A stretch of DNA of 64,000 nt from Amycolatopsis lurida (GTDB lineage: Bacteria > Actinomycetota > Actinomycetes > Mycobacteriales > Pseudonocardiaceae), in the NCBI RefSeq assembly GCF_900105055.1, contig NZ_FNTA01000004.1, positions 620,001-684,000 on the forward strand, written 5' to 3'. Made by a program: the position numbers and the translations under genes. Of the stretch, positions 41,515 through 50,706 are shown one piece after another (position 1 is the stretch's first letter; every line of letters starts with the position of its first letter). The notes beneath the pieces are model-generated. The model did not search any database and had not been told where the DNA came from. It saw only the letters and a list, made by a program, of their open reading frames with translations.

Positions 41515-43824
41515 TCAGTGCGGGCGATCGGTGAGCGCGCCGCGGCGCTCACGGTCGAGACGGAGTTCGGTCTTCAGTCGCCGGAGCAGCGGGTCGAACA
41601 GCTTCTTGACGAGTTCCTCGGTCTCCGGTTGCGGGGCAGGCGCAGCCACCGCCGCCGATGGCCCCGCCGCAGCGGGCTCCGGCTCGGCGACCGGCGGCGC
41701 GACGGGTTCCGGCGGTGCGACGGGTTCCGGCGGTGATGCTTCCGGCTCGCGCTGGACGACCGAGGTCTCCGCCTGTCGCGTCACGACGACGGGTGGCAGG
41801 TCGAGCACGACACTCTTGCCGTGGTCGGCCCGCTCACTCGACGCAGCGCGTCGAACGGTCGGCAAAACGTCCCTTGTGGACGGTCGGCCGTTATGCCCGG
41901 GCGGAGTGGCTTCGACGATCCTCGCCACCGGCAACGGTTCGGTTCCCTCGGCGCTCACCGGGCTGTCGTTGCGCGGCGAAAGTGGCCGCGGGGCCGGGTC
42001 CGGGCGAGCGGCGATTCTCGAGACCGGGCGTGCCGCCATCAGCGGGTGAGGTGTCAGAAGAACCGTCCTGCTCGCGTGCGGCTCCGCGACGACGGGGCTC
42101 GGTTCGTGGGCACGCTGGACCTTCGGCGCCGCCGAGCCGTCCAGGACCCGGACCGACGGCAGCGGGCTCGCGCTTCGCCGAGCCTCGACCACCCGGGACA
42201 CGGCCGGCGCGGGCAGCTGTGCGCTCTCACCGCGCCTCTCGTCGGCCGGGGCGGTGAGCGTCGGCAGGCTCGCCGGGATCGTCGCCTGCACGGGTGATGC
42301 CACGGCCACGTTTTCGACGGCACGCGCCACCGGCAGCGATGACGTCGGTGCCGTCCGCTCCGATGCTGATGAAGCACTCGCCGAGCCGCCCGGCGTCCCG
42401 GGCGGCTCCGCGGCTGCGAGGGCATCGAAGGTGGTGCCCGGTGAAGATCGCGACAAGGGGGCCGTCGGCAGGCTCGGTTGCGGCGAGACGGCCCGGGAGA
42501 CCGTGATCTGCGGGTCTTCCGGGAGCTTCCCCGGCGATTCGTCACGGAGACGCTGCACCGGCTTGAAGACCGGAGCACCGGACGACGGCGGGTTCAGCGC
42601 CGGTCCGATGATCGAACGCTGGACAGGCTCCGCCGCGGAGGTCCGCGACACCGATGCCGACGCCGAGCTGACCGGAGTCGGCGTCTCTACCGACGCTGCC
42701 GTCGGGATCCGGTCCGCTCCCTCCGCGATCCGTGCGACCGGGCGTGGAACGTCGTCCGCGACCGGCGCGGTTTCTTCGGCGAGAGGCGCGGGAACCACTG
42801 TGGTTTCGACGGCACCTGTCAGTGGCGCGTTCGTCTCCGCGGCGCTGTCTGCCGGTACGGGCGCTTCGGGTTCGACGGCGGTCGGCTCGACGGGCGGCGG
42901 AACCGGCGTCCGCGTCTCACCTGGGTCCGGCACGATCGGTGCGCCGAGTCCGAGCCGTCGCGGCGATGTCCCGGCCTGCTCGGTCCGTTGGACGACCGGG
43001 AGCGCCGGCCGCACCGGCTCACCCGGCGGCGTCTTTCCCGAGGCGGCCGGTTCGATGACGGGTGGCGGTGCGGGAAGCGGCAGTGCCGGGACAGGTGCTG
43101 TATCGACAGAGCGGGTCTCAACCGAATCGGGTTCCGGTGTCGAAGTGTCCACCGCCGAGAGCTCGACAGCCGCCGGACTGTCCACAGGGGACTGTTCGAT
43201 TGCCGCGCTCGGTGGGTGAACCGGGGCGCTCGGGGTTTCCGGCCGGACCGCCTGGACCGTCCTCACCGGCGGGCTCGGCGGGATCACCGACGGACCGGCG
43301 GCCGTCAACGGCATCGACGGCCGGTCGGCTTCACGCGATCGGACAGCCACGGACGGCAGTACGAATGCGGTCGTCGGCTCGTAAGCCGCCCCCGGCCCCT
43401 CCGGCGAGGGCTCTTCTGTCACCGCCTCCTCGCGCGGCAGCACGGCCGTGGATTCCGAAGGATCCGGTTCGGCGGCGCGCTGCACCGACATTCCCCACAG
43501 CCGGGACAGCACACCGCGTTTGCGGGCCGACCGCTGCACGACGGGCAAGTCCGGCGCGGGGGTCTCGGCCGTCCGCGCCAGACCATCGATGACACCCGCG
43601 GGTTCGGCCGGACCGACCCGATGGCCCAGCCGCTCCAGGTAGGCAGGGCTCCGCCAGGACGTCAGCGAGGAACTGAAGCGCTGCACCGGGTTGATCACCG
43701 GATGCTCGGCGACGACGCGCTGGATCGGCGGCAGGGTACGCCATTCGGCACGGGCCGTCGCCCACGTGGCCGGTGTCGGCGTTTCCGAGGGCGAGCCCGG
43801 CTCCTTCCTGCGCCACGTCCACAT
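41515..43824 (-). CDS. Long Pro/Ala/Val-rich low-complexity protein with repeated VQR motifs (injection cluster)
   Basis: 769 residues, mostly disordered (Pro, Ala, Val, Ser, Thr, Glu). Eight VQR words and several PVAR or VSR words are spaced along it (for example PVQRFS near 47, VVQRSA near 96, SVQRAA, PVQRSI, PVQRLR, KVQRAH, VVQREP). Only the ends look folded: the start (RTLPPIQRVVAEHPVINPVQ, AYLERLGHRVG) and a helical C-terminus (TEELVKKLFDPLLRRLKTEL). It occupies the slot between the tube genes where other systems have tape-measure or accessory genes; 'extensin-like' proteins are annotated here in Streptomyces. Function unknown: tape measure, scaffold or cargo adaptor. Confidence 0.75.
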   Translation of the reverse strand: MWTWRRKEPGSPSETPTPATWATARAEWRTLPPIQRVVAEHPVINPVQRFSSSLTSWRSPAYLERLGHRVGPAEPAGVIDGLARTAETPAPDLPVVQRSARKRGVLSRLWGMSVQRAAEPDPSESTAVLPREEAVTEEPSPEGPGAAYEPTTAFVLPSVAVRSREADRPSMPLTAAGPSVIPPSPPVRTVQAVRPETPSAPVHPPSAAIEQSPVDSPAAVELSAVDTSTPEPDSVETRSVDTAPVPALPLPAPPPVIEPAASGKTPPGEPVRPALPVVQRTEQAGTSPRRLGLGAPIVPDPGETRTPVPPPVEPTAVEPEAPVPADSAAETNAPLTGAVETTVVPAPLAEETAPVADDVPRPVARIAEGADRIPTAASVETPTPVSSASASVSRTSAAEPVQRSIIGPALNPPSSGAPVFKPVQRLRDESPGKLPEDPQITVSRAVSPQPSLPTAPLSRSSPGTTFDALAAAEPPGTPGGSASASSASERTAPTSSLPVARAVENVAVASPVQATIPASLPTLTAPADERRGESAQLPAPAVSRVVEARRSASPLPSVRVLDGSAAPKVQRAHEPSPVVAEPHASRTVLLTPHPLMAARPVSRIAARPDPAPRPLSPRNDSPVSAEGTEPLPVARIVEATPPGHNGRPSTRDVLPTVRRAASSERADHGKSVVLDLPPVVVTRQAETSVVQREPEASPPEPVAPPEPVAPPVAEPEPAAAGPSAAVAAPAPQPETEELVKKLFDPLLRRLKTELRLDRERRGALTDRPH

Positions 43825-43831
43825 CGCAGCG

Positions 43832-43990
43832 TCACCGTCCCTCGCTCATCCGAGTGTTGATCCGGGCGATCTCGGCGACGTAGGTCAACCGGTCGTGGTG
43901 TTCGAGGTCGAGGATGTCGTCGAGCGACCAGTGCAGGTGGTAGGCGACGTACGCGACTTCCTCGTGCAGCCGTCCGGCCGCGTACGTCAC
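43832..43990 (-). CDS. Tiny conserved injection-cluster protein (DUF6760-like)
   Basis: 52 residues, beginning VTYAAGRLHEEVAYVAYHLH, then WSLDDILDLEHHDRLTYVAEIARIN. The length and aromatic-rich helix match the small protein found between tube and baseplate genes in such clusters, reminiscent of phage tail-assembly chaperone fragments. The GTG at 43990 overlaps the upstream stop (GTGA) with GGGGG upstream. Confidence 0.8.
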   Translation of the reverse strand: MTYAAGRLHEEVAYVAYHLHWSLDDILDLEHHDRLTYVAEIARINTRMSEGR

Positions 43991-44430
43991 GATTCCCCCA
44001 GGCGGCCGCCGGCGACGTCGACGACGAACCCGTGGCCGCACTCCGGGCAGGCGACACCCGCCCGCGTATGGCCTTCGCTGTTGACGCGCCGGTACATGTC
44101 CTGCAGGAACGCCAGATCCGAAGCGAACAGGTTCTCGATGACTCCGGCGTGCACGTCGGTGACGTCGCCGATCCGGGTGATCACCCTCGCCAGCAGCACC
44201 ACCGTGAGGAAGGCCGAGTTCTCCCGGACCCGGTCGTCCCGCAGCGGGACGAGCTCGTCCCGCGCGGTCGCCAGCCGCATCACCCCCGAGTGGTGCACCT
44301 TCCCCGCGTCGTCGACGTACCCACGCGGGAGTTCGAACGCGAACTCGGTCCGCAGCTGCGGCCGAGCCTGCTCCTCCGGCATGACGGAGGGTTCCTCGGC
44401 CGGCGGTGCCGACGCCATCACCCTGCGCAT
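43987..44430 (-). CDS. Conserved injection-cluster protein with C-terminal zinc-finger-like motif
   Basis: 147 residues. The central region is RTEFAFELPRGYVDDAGKVH, ARDELVPLRDDRVRENSAFL and a helical ITRIGDVTDVHAGVIENLF. The C-terminus has CPECGHGFVVD, half of a zinc-binding site. It takes the place of the tail-assembly (gp41-like) protein that follows the tube gene in contractile phages. It begins 4 nt after the tube stop and overlaps the DUF6760-like gene. Confidence 0.75.
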   Translation of the reverse strand: MRRVMASAPPAEEPSVMPEEQARPQLRTEFAFELPRGYVDDAGKVHHSGVMRLATARDELVPLRDDRVRENSAFLTVVLLARVITRIGDVTDVHAGVIENLFASDLAFLQDMYRRVNSEGHTRAGVACPECGHGFVVDVAGGRLGES

Positions 44431-44434
44431 GGGC

Positions 44435-44878
44435 TCACTCGACTTCCATCTGCTCGTAGGTGACCACGAGCTTCTCGGTGAGCACGCTGGTGTCGCCCGC
44501 CTTCAGCGCACCGATCTCCAGGCTCTTCGGCCACGCGTTGGTGAGCTTGTAGCGCTTGAGCGCGGTGCCTTCGTAGTCGTAGACGATGATCGCGCCGCCT
44601 TTACGAGCGGACCCCATTTTGCCGAAGTGCGCGTCCTTGACCCATTTCTCGAAGCAGCTGTCGTCGGTCAGACCACGGGTCAGCGTCACCTCGCCTGCCT
44701 TCGGGCGACCGGGGAGCTTCTTGATGACGTACTTGCCGTCCGCGGTGTTCTGCTTGAGCTCGATGACGTCCTGCTCCATCTTCAGCCCGGAGACCTCGGA
44801 GATCTGCTTGATCTGTACGCCGTCGATCTCAAGCCCGAAAGAGTGGCCGACGGCCTTGTCAAGATCGGGAAGTGCCAT
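44435..44878 (-). CDS. Main inner-tube protein (gp19/Cis1-like)
   Basis: 147 residues. The tail-tube family (TIGR02241) is shown by SFGLEIDGVQIKQISEVSGL, GRPKAGEVTLTRGLTDDS, FEKWVKDAHFG and the C-terminal strand EKLVVTYEQMEVE. It stacks as hexamers into the tube loaded with cargo. It lies 15 nt after the sheath gene, the standard sheath-tube order. Confidence 0.95.
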   Translation of the reverse strand: MALPDLDKAVGHSFGLEIDGVQIKQISEVSGLKMEQDVIELKQNTADGKYVIKKLPGRPKAGEVTLTRGLTDDSCFEKWVKDAHFGKMGSARKGGAIIVYDYEGTALKRYKLTNAWPKSLEIGALKAGDTSVLTEKLVVTYEQMEVE

Positions 44879-44893
44879 TTCGGAGCCCTTTCA

Positions 44894-46441
44894 CTATTCG
44901 TTGACCAGGCTGGTGCCGCCGGACATCTGGGCCAGCCGGAAGATCACGAACTCCGCCGGTTTCACCGGCGCGATGCCCACTTCGCAGATCACCTGACCGA
45001 GATCGATCCCCTCGGCCGGGTTGGTCTCCCGGTCGCATTTCACGAAGAAGGCCTCGTCGGGAGTGAGGCCGAACAACGCGCCCTTGCGCCACTCCATCAC
45101 CAGAAAAGCGCTGATTGTGCGCCGGATGCGGGCCCACAGCGCGTCGTCGTTCGGCTCGAACACGACCCATTGGGTGCCGTTGAGGATCGATTCCTCGAGG
45201 TAATTGAACAGCCGCCGCACGTTGAGGTAGCGCCACGCCGGATCGCTCGACAACGTTCGCGCTCCCCAGATCCGGATCCCCTTGCCTGCGAAGGAACGCA
45301 CGCAGTTCACGCCGATCGGGTTGAGCAGCTCCTGCTCCGCCTTGGTCAGATGCGTCTCGAGCGCCAGAACGCCGCGGACGACCTCGTTCGCCGGTGCCTT
45401 GTGGACACCGCGGGTCGCGTCGGTGCGCGCCCACACCCCCGCCATGTATCCACTCGGCGGCACGTACGTGTTGGTCCCGCTGGCGGCGTCGAGCACCTGC
45501 ACCCACGGGTAGTACAGCGCCGCGTATTTCGAGTCGTACCCGGCTTGGTCCATGCGCCAGGTGCGGATCTCCTGCGGAGTGAGCCCGGGCGGCGGGTCGA
45601 CGATCGCCATCCGGTCCCCCATCAGCTCGCAATGCGCGATCATCGCCAGCTGCACGGCCTTGACGCCGTCGAGGTCGATCAGATCGCGCTGGTGGGCGGC
45701 CATCAGGTCCGGCACCGCGACCATGGTGATCTCGTCGATCGCCTCCAGGCCACCGAAACCGGTGCGATCGGCGACGTCGCCGACATAGTCGTCGGCCGCG
45801 ATGCGCCGCGGGACGGGCGGTGGCTGCGGCGGCTCGGTGAGCACGGCGGTGCCACGGTCCGGCTTCGCCACCGCGCCGGCGGTCGCGAGCTCTTCGATCG
45901 TGATGAAGTTCGACTTCTCGCGCACCGACGTGACGACGTTCTCCTTGGTGCGCTTGGTGGTCACGTGGTGGGTTTCGACGACCTTGCCGTCTTTCTTGAC
46001 GAGCACGGTGAACCGGTCGTCACCGGGGTTCTCGCCGGCCGGTTCCGCGACCTCGACGGTGAGCTCACCGGCCTGTCCACCGCTCGGCAGCTCCTTCGCG
46101 ATGAAACGGTAGCCACCGAGCACCGCCTGGCGCGTCGGTTCCTTCGGCGCCGCGCCGTTGGCCCCGCCGTCGCCCCGCGGGCCGCCGATGCGGACGATGT
46201 AGCAGTTCGCACCACCGTTGAGAAAATAGCCGTAGACCGACTGGGCGAGATAGCAGCCTTCGACGAAGTCGCCGAAGGTCTGGGTGAACTGGGTCCAGTT
46301 GGACACCAGGGTGGGCGTGTTGAAGGGGCCGTCCGCCGCGAAACCGACGAAGGCGGCGACGGCGGTGCCCACACCCTCGATCGGCCGGGCGCCCGCCTCG
46401 ATTTCCTCGACGTACACACCCGGGGTGAGATAGGTGGGCAT
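44894..46441 (-). CDS. Contractile tail sheath protein (Cis2-like)
   Basis: 515 residues. The sheath N-terminal signature is PTYLTPGVYVEEIEAGARPI, then VGTAVAAFVGFAADGPF. A variable insertion follows (about 115-200), then the core AIVDPPPGLTPQEIRTWRM, YYPWVQVLDAASG, VWARTDATRGVHKAPANE and the C-terminal strand region CDRETNPAEGIDLGQVICEV. Forms the contracting outer sheath. The ATG at 46441 has GGGAGG 5 nt upstream. The promoter of the sheath-tube-baseplate operon should lie in 46442-46628. Confidence 0.95.
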   Translation of the reverse strand: MPTYLTPGVYVEEIEAGARPIEGVGTAVAAFVGFAADGPFNTPTLVSNWTQFTQTFGDFVEGCYLAQSVYGYFLNGGANCYIVRIGGPRGDGGANGAAPKEPTRQAVLGGYRFIAKELPSGGQAGELTVEVAEPAGENPGDDRFTVLVKKDGKVVETHHVTTKRTKENVVTSVREKSNFITIEELATAGAVAKPDRGTAVLTEPPQPPPVPRRIAADDYVGDVADRTGFGGLEAIDEITMVAVPDLMAAHQRDLIDLDGVKAVQLAMIAHCELMGDRMAIVDPPPGLTPQEIRTWRMDQAGYDSKYAALYYPWVQVLDAASGTNTYVPPSGYMAGVWARTDATRGVHKAPANEVVRGVLALETHLTKAEQELLNPIGVNCVRSFAGKGIRIWGARTLSSDPAWRYLNVRRLFNYLEESILNGTQWVVFEPNDDALWARIRRTISAFLVMEWRKGALFGLTPDEAFFVKCDRETNPAEGIDLGQVICEVGIAPVKPAEFVIFRLAQMSGGTSLVNE

Positions 46442-46628
46442 GCGAGCCTCCCTTGTCGGCGCACTCTCTGTCATCGGTGATGCTCCGGTGTGGGCGCGTA
46501 CGGCGAAACGACCGAGCGGATAGGTCAGCGGGAACCAATCTCTGCCCGAAAAGGCAACTGCCCGTCCGGACGGCGGGGCCCGCCCTTCCGGCTGTCGGCA
46601 ACCGGCCCGGCGAAGCCGAAAGTGAAGA

Positions 46629-47151
46629 CATGCCGGCGGGCCGGGACAACATGGCACAGACCCCGGCCGCGGAACCCGCGCGGCCGGTCAAGCCCGCGCG
46701 CCGCGCCGCCGTCGCTGCTGCGGCCGCCGGCCACCGCGGGCAATGCCGCGGTGACCCGCCTCGTCGGTTTGCGGCGCAGCAGCTGCCCCGCTCCCCCGGT
46801 CGCACCCGCCGGTGTGACGCCCGCGTCGGACCCGAAGTTCGGGTCGCTCAAGAAGGACGTCAGCGGACAGGCGAAAGCGGCGAAGGCGCATCCGCCCCCA
46901 CCGCGGAGGGTCAAGAAGGCGCGGGACGCCGCGGTCGCGCCCGCCGACGACAAGGAAGCGCAAGCCAAGGCGGCGCAGGCGGACAAGATGGCCGCCGCAG
47001 AACCGGCGGGGTTCGACAAAGCCGCCTTCGTCGCCGCGGTCAACGCCGCCGTGGCCAAGCAGGCGCCGAAGAATCTCGACGAAGCCGACAAGTTCGCCTC
47101 CTCCGGCAAGGCGGACCAGATCGAGACAAGGACGGTGACCCGATTCCTTGA
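46629..47151 (+). pseudogene. Remnant of a large injection-cluster-associated (cargo-like) protein gene
   Basis: The start (ATG 46629 or 46651, MAQTPAAEPARPVKPARR) is in one frame. From about 46720 the recognisable sequence is in another: ATAGNAAVTRLVGLRR, SDPKFGSLKKDVSGQAKAAK, ARDAAVAPADDKEAQAKAAQ, GFDKAAFVAAVNAAVAKQAP, NLDEADKFASSGKADQI. It stops making sense at about 47120. This pattern is, from memory, the conserved N-terminal region of very long proteins encoded in Streptomyces-type injection clusters. One frameshift plus loss of everything after about 160 residues make it a pseudogene. It lies on the opposite strand between sheath and DUF4157 genes. Confidence 0.6.
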
Positions 47152-47216
47152 GAGAGTCGCGAGTGGATGGTTCGTGTGCTTCGACCGTACGAGCCGCCGT
47201 CCAGACTGGGACGCGC

Positions 47217-47948
47217 CTACGAGGCTTCTTCTTCGGCCTCTTCCTCTCGCTGCACGTACGTCTGCGCCATCTTCTCCTCTTCGCCTTCCTCGGCCTCAGG
47301 AGCTTCTTCGCGCTGAACGTGCGCTTCGCCGTCATCCGCGCACCGCTGGACCGCGGGCCCCGTCGGCGACACAGCAGGCATCGACATCACCCGGTCGGCG
47401 TTCGCGACGGCCTCGCGCTCGAACCGATCGGAGGGATCCGAAACCTTCACCCCGCCACCGGCGTCGGTCCCGTCCACCGGCCCGCTGCGTTGCTGGACGA
47501 CATGGGTCAGCTCGTGCGCCAGCATATGCTTGCCCGAATCCGAACCAGGGTCGTACTTGTCCCGCTGGAACACGATACTCGAGCCCACCGTGTAAGCCTG
47601 CGCGTTGACGGACTTCGCCGAATCGTGCGCGGCGCCGTCGGTGTGCACCCGGACGTCACCGAAGTCGTGCCCGAAGCGGCCCTCCATGTCCGCGCGCGTC
47701 GAGGCGTCCAAGGGCGCGCCGCCCGAGGTGACCACGTCGTGGACCGGGGAGCGCTCCTCCTCGACCAGGGTGCTCGCCCCCGCGTTTCCCACCGCGCGCT
47801 GCAGATCCAGCATGCCGGCGGGGCCGAGGACATCGGTGCGCCCGGCCGCGGCGGCGCGGCCGAGCAGGCCACCCTCGTCCCGGTCCACCCGGTCGCCCTT
47901 CGGCCGCAGGCTCGGTTCAAGGTCGTTGTCGTGACTGTGCCCGCGCAT
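47217..47948 (-). CDS. DUF4157 protein with HELTH motif and acidic VQR tail
   Basis: 243 residues. The DUF4157 domain spans about 65-160: LVEEERSPVHDVVTSGGAPL, FGHDFGDVRVHTD and HMLAHELTHVVQQ, the latter a metallopeptidase-like HExxH at 145-149. The C-terminus (about 195-243) is very acidic and repeats VQR three times (AVQRC, HVQREE, YVQREE). DUF4157 proteins are the most common companions of injection systems and often carry toxin domains; here no toxin domain follows. The ATG at 47948 has AGGGAG upstream. It may be a cargo adaptor or a protease. Confidence 0.88.
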   Translation of the reverse strand: MRGHSHDNDLEPSLRPKGDRVDRDEGGLLGRAAAAGRTDVLGPAGMLDLQRAVGNAGASTLVEEERSPVHDVVTSGGAPLDASTRADMEGRFGHDFGDVRVHTDGAAHDSAKSVNAQAYTVGSSIVFQRDKYDPGSDSGKHMLAHELTHVVQQRSGPVDGTDAGGGVKVSDPSDRFEREAVANADRVMSMPAVSPTGPAVQRCADDGEAHVQREEAPEAEEGEEEKMAQTYVQREEEAEEEAS

Positions 47949-48061
47949 GGTCCGCTCCCTCGGGTCGCTACGCCGCCTGTCCAGCTTGCGCCGTCGCCCG
48001 GCCGCGCACCAGGCTGCGTGCGCGGCCGAACGGGCGGCATCGGCTGCCCGAACGGGCGGGG

Positions 48062-50050
48062 TCAGCCGTCGGTCACCATCGCCAGGTACGGGCCGAACTC
48101 GCGGTCCAGGCACAGCCTGCCCAGCTTGCGGTATTCCCGCGCGACCGCGCCGACCAGATCCGCCATCGTCACCGGGCGGCCGGCTTCCGCGGCCAGATAC
48201 GCGCCCGTCACCGCGGCCGAGCGGATGTGGCCCCCGGCGAGTTCGAATGCTTCGGCCAGGAAACCCAGGTCCAGGTCGTCGGCCCGGGGCATTCGAGCGC
48301 CGAGGCAGCGGTCCCACAACTGACGCCGCAGCTCGACGTCCGGCAACGGGAAGTCCACGATCACGTCCAGCCGCCGGGTGAACGCCTCGTCGAGGTTCGC
48401 TCGCAGATTGGTGGCCAGCACCGCGATGCCGTCGAAGGTCTCCATCCGCTGCAGCAGGTAGGCGCTTTCGATGTTCGCGTACCGGTCGTGTGCGTCACGG
48501 ACCTCGGACCGCTTGCCGAAGATCGCGTCCGCCTCGTCGAACAGCAGCACTCCGTTGACGCCGGCCGCCTCGGTGAAGATCCGTTCCAGGTTCTTCTCCG
48601 TCTCGCCGACGTACTTGTCGACCACCGTCGCCAGGTTCACGGTGTAGAGATCCAGCCCCAGCGAGGCGGCGATGACCTCGGCGGACATCGTCTTGCCCGT
48701 CCCCGAGTCCCCGGCGAAGAGCCCCGTCACGCCTCGGCCGCGGCCGCCGCCGGGCCGCATCCGCCACACGTCGAGCACCTGGTCCCGGTAGCGTGCCCGC
48801 GCGGCAAGTTCGTCCAAAAGGGACAGTACGCCCGCGGGCAGCACGAGGTCGCTCCAGTCCACCGCGGGTTCGATGCGCCGGGCGAGCCGTTGCAGACCCG
48901 CCGCGTTCTGGCTCCGCGCGCCCGCGCGGAGATGGGACGTCCGCACCGGCCCGCCATCGGCCAGCGCCGTCACCGACGCCGCCTTCGCCGCGCGGGCGAT
49001 CTGCGCCGGCCCCAGCACGAAATGCGCGGTCGCCTCCGCGGGGTCGACATCCGGAGCGAGCCCGCTGTCGAGATGGCCCCGCCAAAGACCCACCCGGCTC
49101 GCCACGGACAGGGGGAAGGCATCGAGCTGCAACGGCGGGACGGCGCTCCACCGGGGGTCCCAGGCCCCGGTGCCGTGCACGATCGACGGGACCGCCGGAT
49201 GCGCGAGCTTCTCCAAGCCCGGGGAGTCGTCGACCGGGCCCAGCACCAACCCCGCGCCGCGCAGCAACGCCTCCCGCACGAGCGAACCGGTGAGCTCGCC
49301 CCGTCCGGAATCCGCCTGCCACCGTGCGGCATCGACCACGAGCGCGGGAAAACCGGCAGCGGTCAGTGCCGCGACACCGAGTTCTTCGGCACCTCCGCCG
49401 GGATGCTCCCGCAGATAGACCAACGCGACGTGGCCGCTGATCGCACGGGCCAGCCGATCGGTACCGGCCACGTCGGCGACGTTCGTGCCGAGGCGTGCGC
49501 ATCCGGCGAGTTCCGGGGCGAGCCGGTCGTCGCCCAGCAGGTGGTTCACCACCCGGTCCGGAACACGAAGCGTTCGTGACAGGAAGGGGCGTTCTTGCTC
49601 CTCCATGGTGAGCAGGCCACAAGTGATCAGCGGAGCGTCGGCGTCGAGCCGCGCCCGGCCGGCGGCCGACGCTTCAGGGATGCCGCACAGGCGCAAGGCC
49701 AAGCCCGCTGTCGCCCGGCGTCGGGTCACGTCGTCGTTGAGATAGCCGTAGAACTGCTCGAACCGGCTGTCGAGGTCGGGCGCGAGCGCGACCAGCAGCA
49801 GTTCGACGTCGACACCGGTGAGTCCCGCGCGCTCCGCCAACGGGCGCAGGCGGCCGTCCGGCACGGAGTCCGTGAACGGCGGGAACGGTTCACGGTGGCC
49901 CTCCAGCAGCGCGTCGATCGTCTCGTTCGACAGGTACAGCCCGCGGAAGGGGTCGTCGGGGTTCGGGTCGGCGGCCCGGCGGCTCTCGACCGCGTCGCGG
50001 ATCCGCTGTTCGAGCCGGGCCAACCGCTCGAACAGGTATTCCAGGCTCAT
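48062..50050 (-). CDS. AAA+ ATPase of the injection system (Afp15/Cis15-like)
   Basis: 662 residues. The N-terminal winged/helical region (about 1-200) has EVHLL-like DVELLLVALAPDLDSRFEQF. The AAA+ module at about 420-660 has Walker A AGDSGTGKTMSAE, Walker B VNGVLLFDEADAIFGKRSEV, and sensor/Arg-finger LATNLRANLDEAFTRRLDVI. In Afp/PVC-type systems this ATPase assists assembly or disassembly; it is a defining eCIS component. The ATG at 50050 overlaps the DUF4255 stop (ATGA). It is followed by the DUF4157 gene after a 113-nt gap. Confidence 0.93.
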   Translation of the reverse strand: MSLEYLFERLARLEQRIRDAVESRRAADPNPDDPFRGLYLSNETIDALLEGHREPFPPFTDSVPDGRLRPLAERAGLTGVDVELLLVALAPDLDSRFEQFYGYLNDDVTRRRATAGLALRLCGIPEASAAGRARLDADAPLITCGLLTMEEQERPFLSRTLRVPDRVVNHLLGDDRLAPELAGCARLGTNVADVAGTDRLARAISGHVALVYLREHPGGGAEELGVAALTAAGFPALVVDAARWQADSGRGELTGSLVREALLRGAGLVLGPVDDSPGLEKLAHPAVPSIVHGTGAWDPRWSAVPPLQLDAFPLSVASRVGLWRGHLDSGLAPDVDPAEATAHFVLGPAQIARAAKAASVTALADGGPVRTSHLRAGARSQNAAGLQRLARRIEPAVDWSDLVLPAGVLSLLDELAARARYRDQVLDVWRMRPGGGRGRGVTGLFAGDSGTGKTMSAEVIAASLGLDLYTVNLATVVDKYVGETEKNLERIFTEAAGVNGVLLFDEADAIFGKRSEVRDAHDRYANIESAYLLQRMETFDGIAVLATNLRANLDEAFTRRLDVIVDFPLPDVELRRQLWDRCLGARMPRADDLDLGFLAEAFELAGGHIRSAAVTGAYLAAEAGRPVTMADLVGAVAREYRKLGRLCLDREFGPYLAMVTDG

Positions 50051-50706
50051 CGGGGCTTCCGGTGGGTACGCGCCATCGCGACCCGGCGTTGCCCTTCGAC
50101 CGCCCCGCTCTCCGCCACATGGTGCCCGATCAGCTCGCCATCGCGGGTGTCGAGCTTCAAGCCTTCCCGCGGCGGCCGTTCGGCCGGGTATACCCGTCCA
50201 CTGTGGACCGGCGCGGAGACGACGACGTCCAACGACGGTTTCAGCTCGCCGCCCAAAGCGGTCCAGACGTCGGCGAACGCGCGGTCCTCCGGCGGCGGCA
50301 ACGCGACCGTCATCGGCACCGGCAGTCCCATTTCGGCCAGCGACCCCGTGAGCGCCGACTCCGGGACGGCGTCGTGGCAGAGCAGGCCGAGCAACAGGTC
50401 GGACAGCACGCGGTGCTCGTCTTCGGGACGCTGCGTCCACGCGGTGACCAGATAGGACAACTTGATGTGCCGGGGCGGAAGGTGCCGCGCCGAGACCTTG
50501 CCGAGCGGGTCGTACTCGTTGAGCAGGCCCCGCGAGCGGCGCCGCAGATCCTCACGTACGTCGTAGAGATAGACGTTCACCGCGGGAGCGTTGCGCCGCG
50601 CCGCCCATTCCTTGGTCGGCGCGTCGAACGCGACCTCGATTTCGCTGCCGCGCCGGGCCGCGTCCCGCACCAGCCGCCGCAGCGCCTCATCGACCTCATG
50701 GATCAC
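50047..50706 (-). CDS. DUF4255 protein, tail cap/terminator-like (Afp16-like)
   Basis: 219 residues. The Pvc16/DUF4255 N-terminal domain opens VIHEVDEALRRLVRDAA, then NVYLYDVREDLRRRS and RHIKLSYLVTAWTQRPEDEH, with LLCHDAVPESAL further on. It should cap the tail and limit its length. The GTG at 50706 has GAGGAGG 5 nt upstream, better than the upstream ATG at 50736. First gene of the DUF4255-AAA-DUF4157 operon. Confidence 0.9.
   Translation of the reverse strand: MIHEVDEALRRLVRDAARRGSEIEVAFDAPTKEWAARRNAPAVNVYLYDVREDLRRRSRGLLNEYDPLGKVSARHLPPRHIKLSYLVTAWTQRPEDEHRVLSDLLLGLLCHDAVPESALTGSLAEMGLPVPMTVALPPPEDRAFADVWTALGGELKPSLDVVVSAPVHSGRVYPAERPPREGLKLDTRDGELIGHHVAESGAVEGQRRVAMARTHRKPR

Noticed and set aside
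43691..46480. 929-codon open frame on the plus strand over tube and sheath genes
   Set aside because: Antisense shadow of several recognised injection genes; it crosses their boundaries without any sign of a domain.
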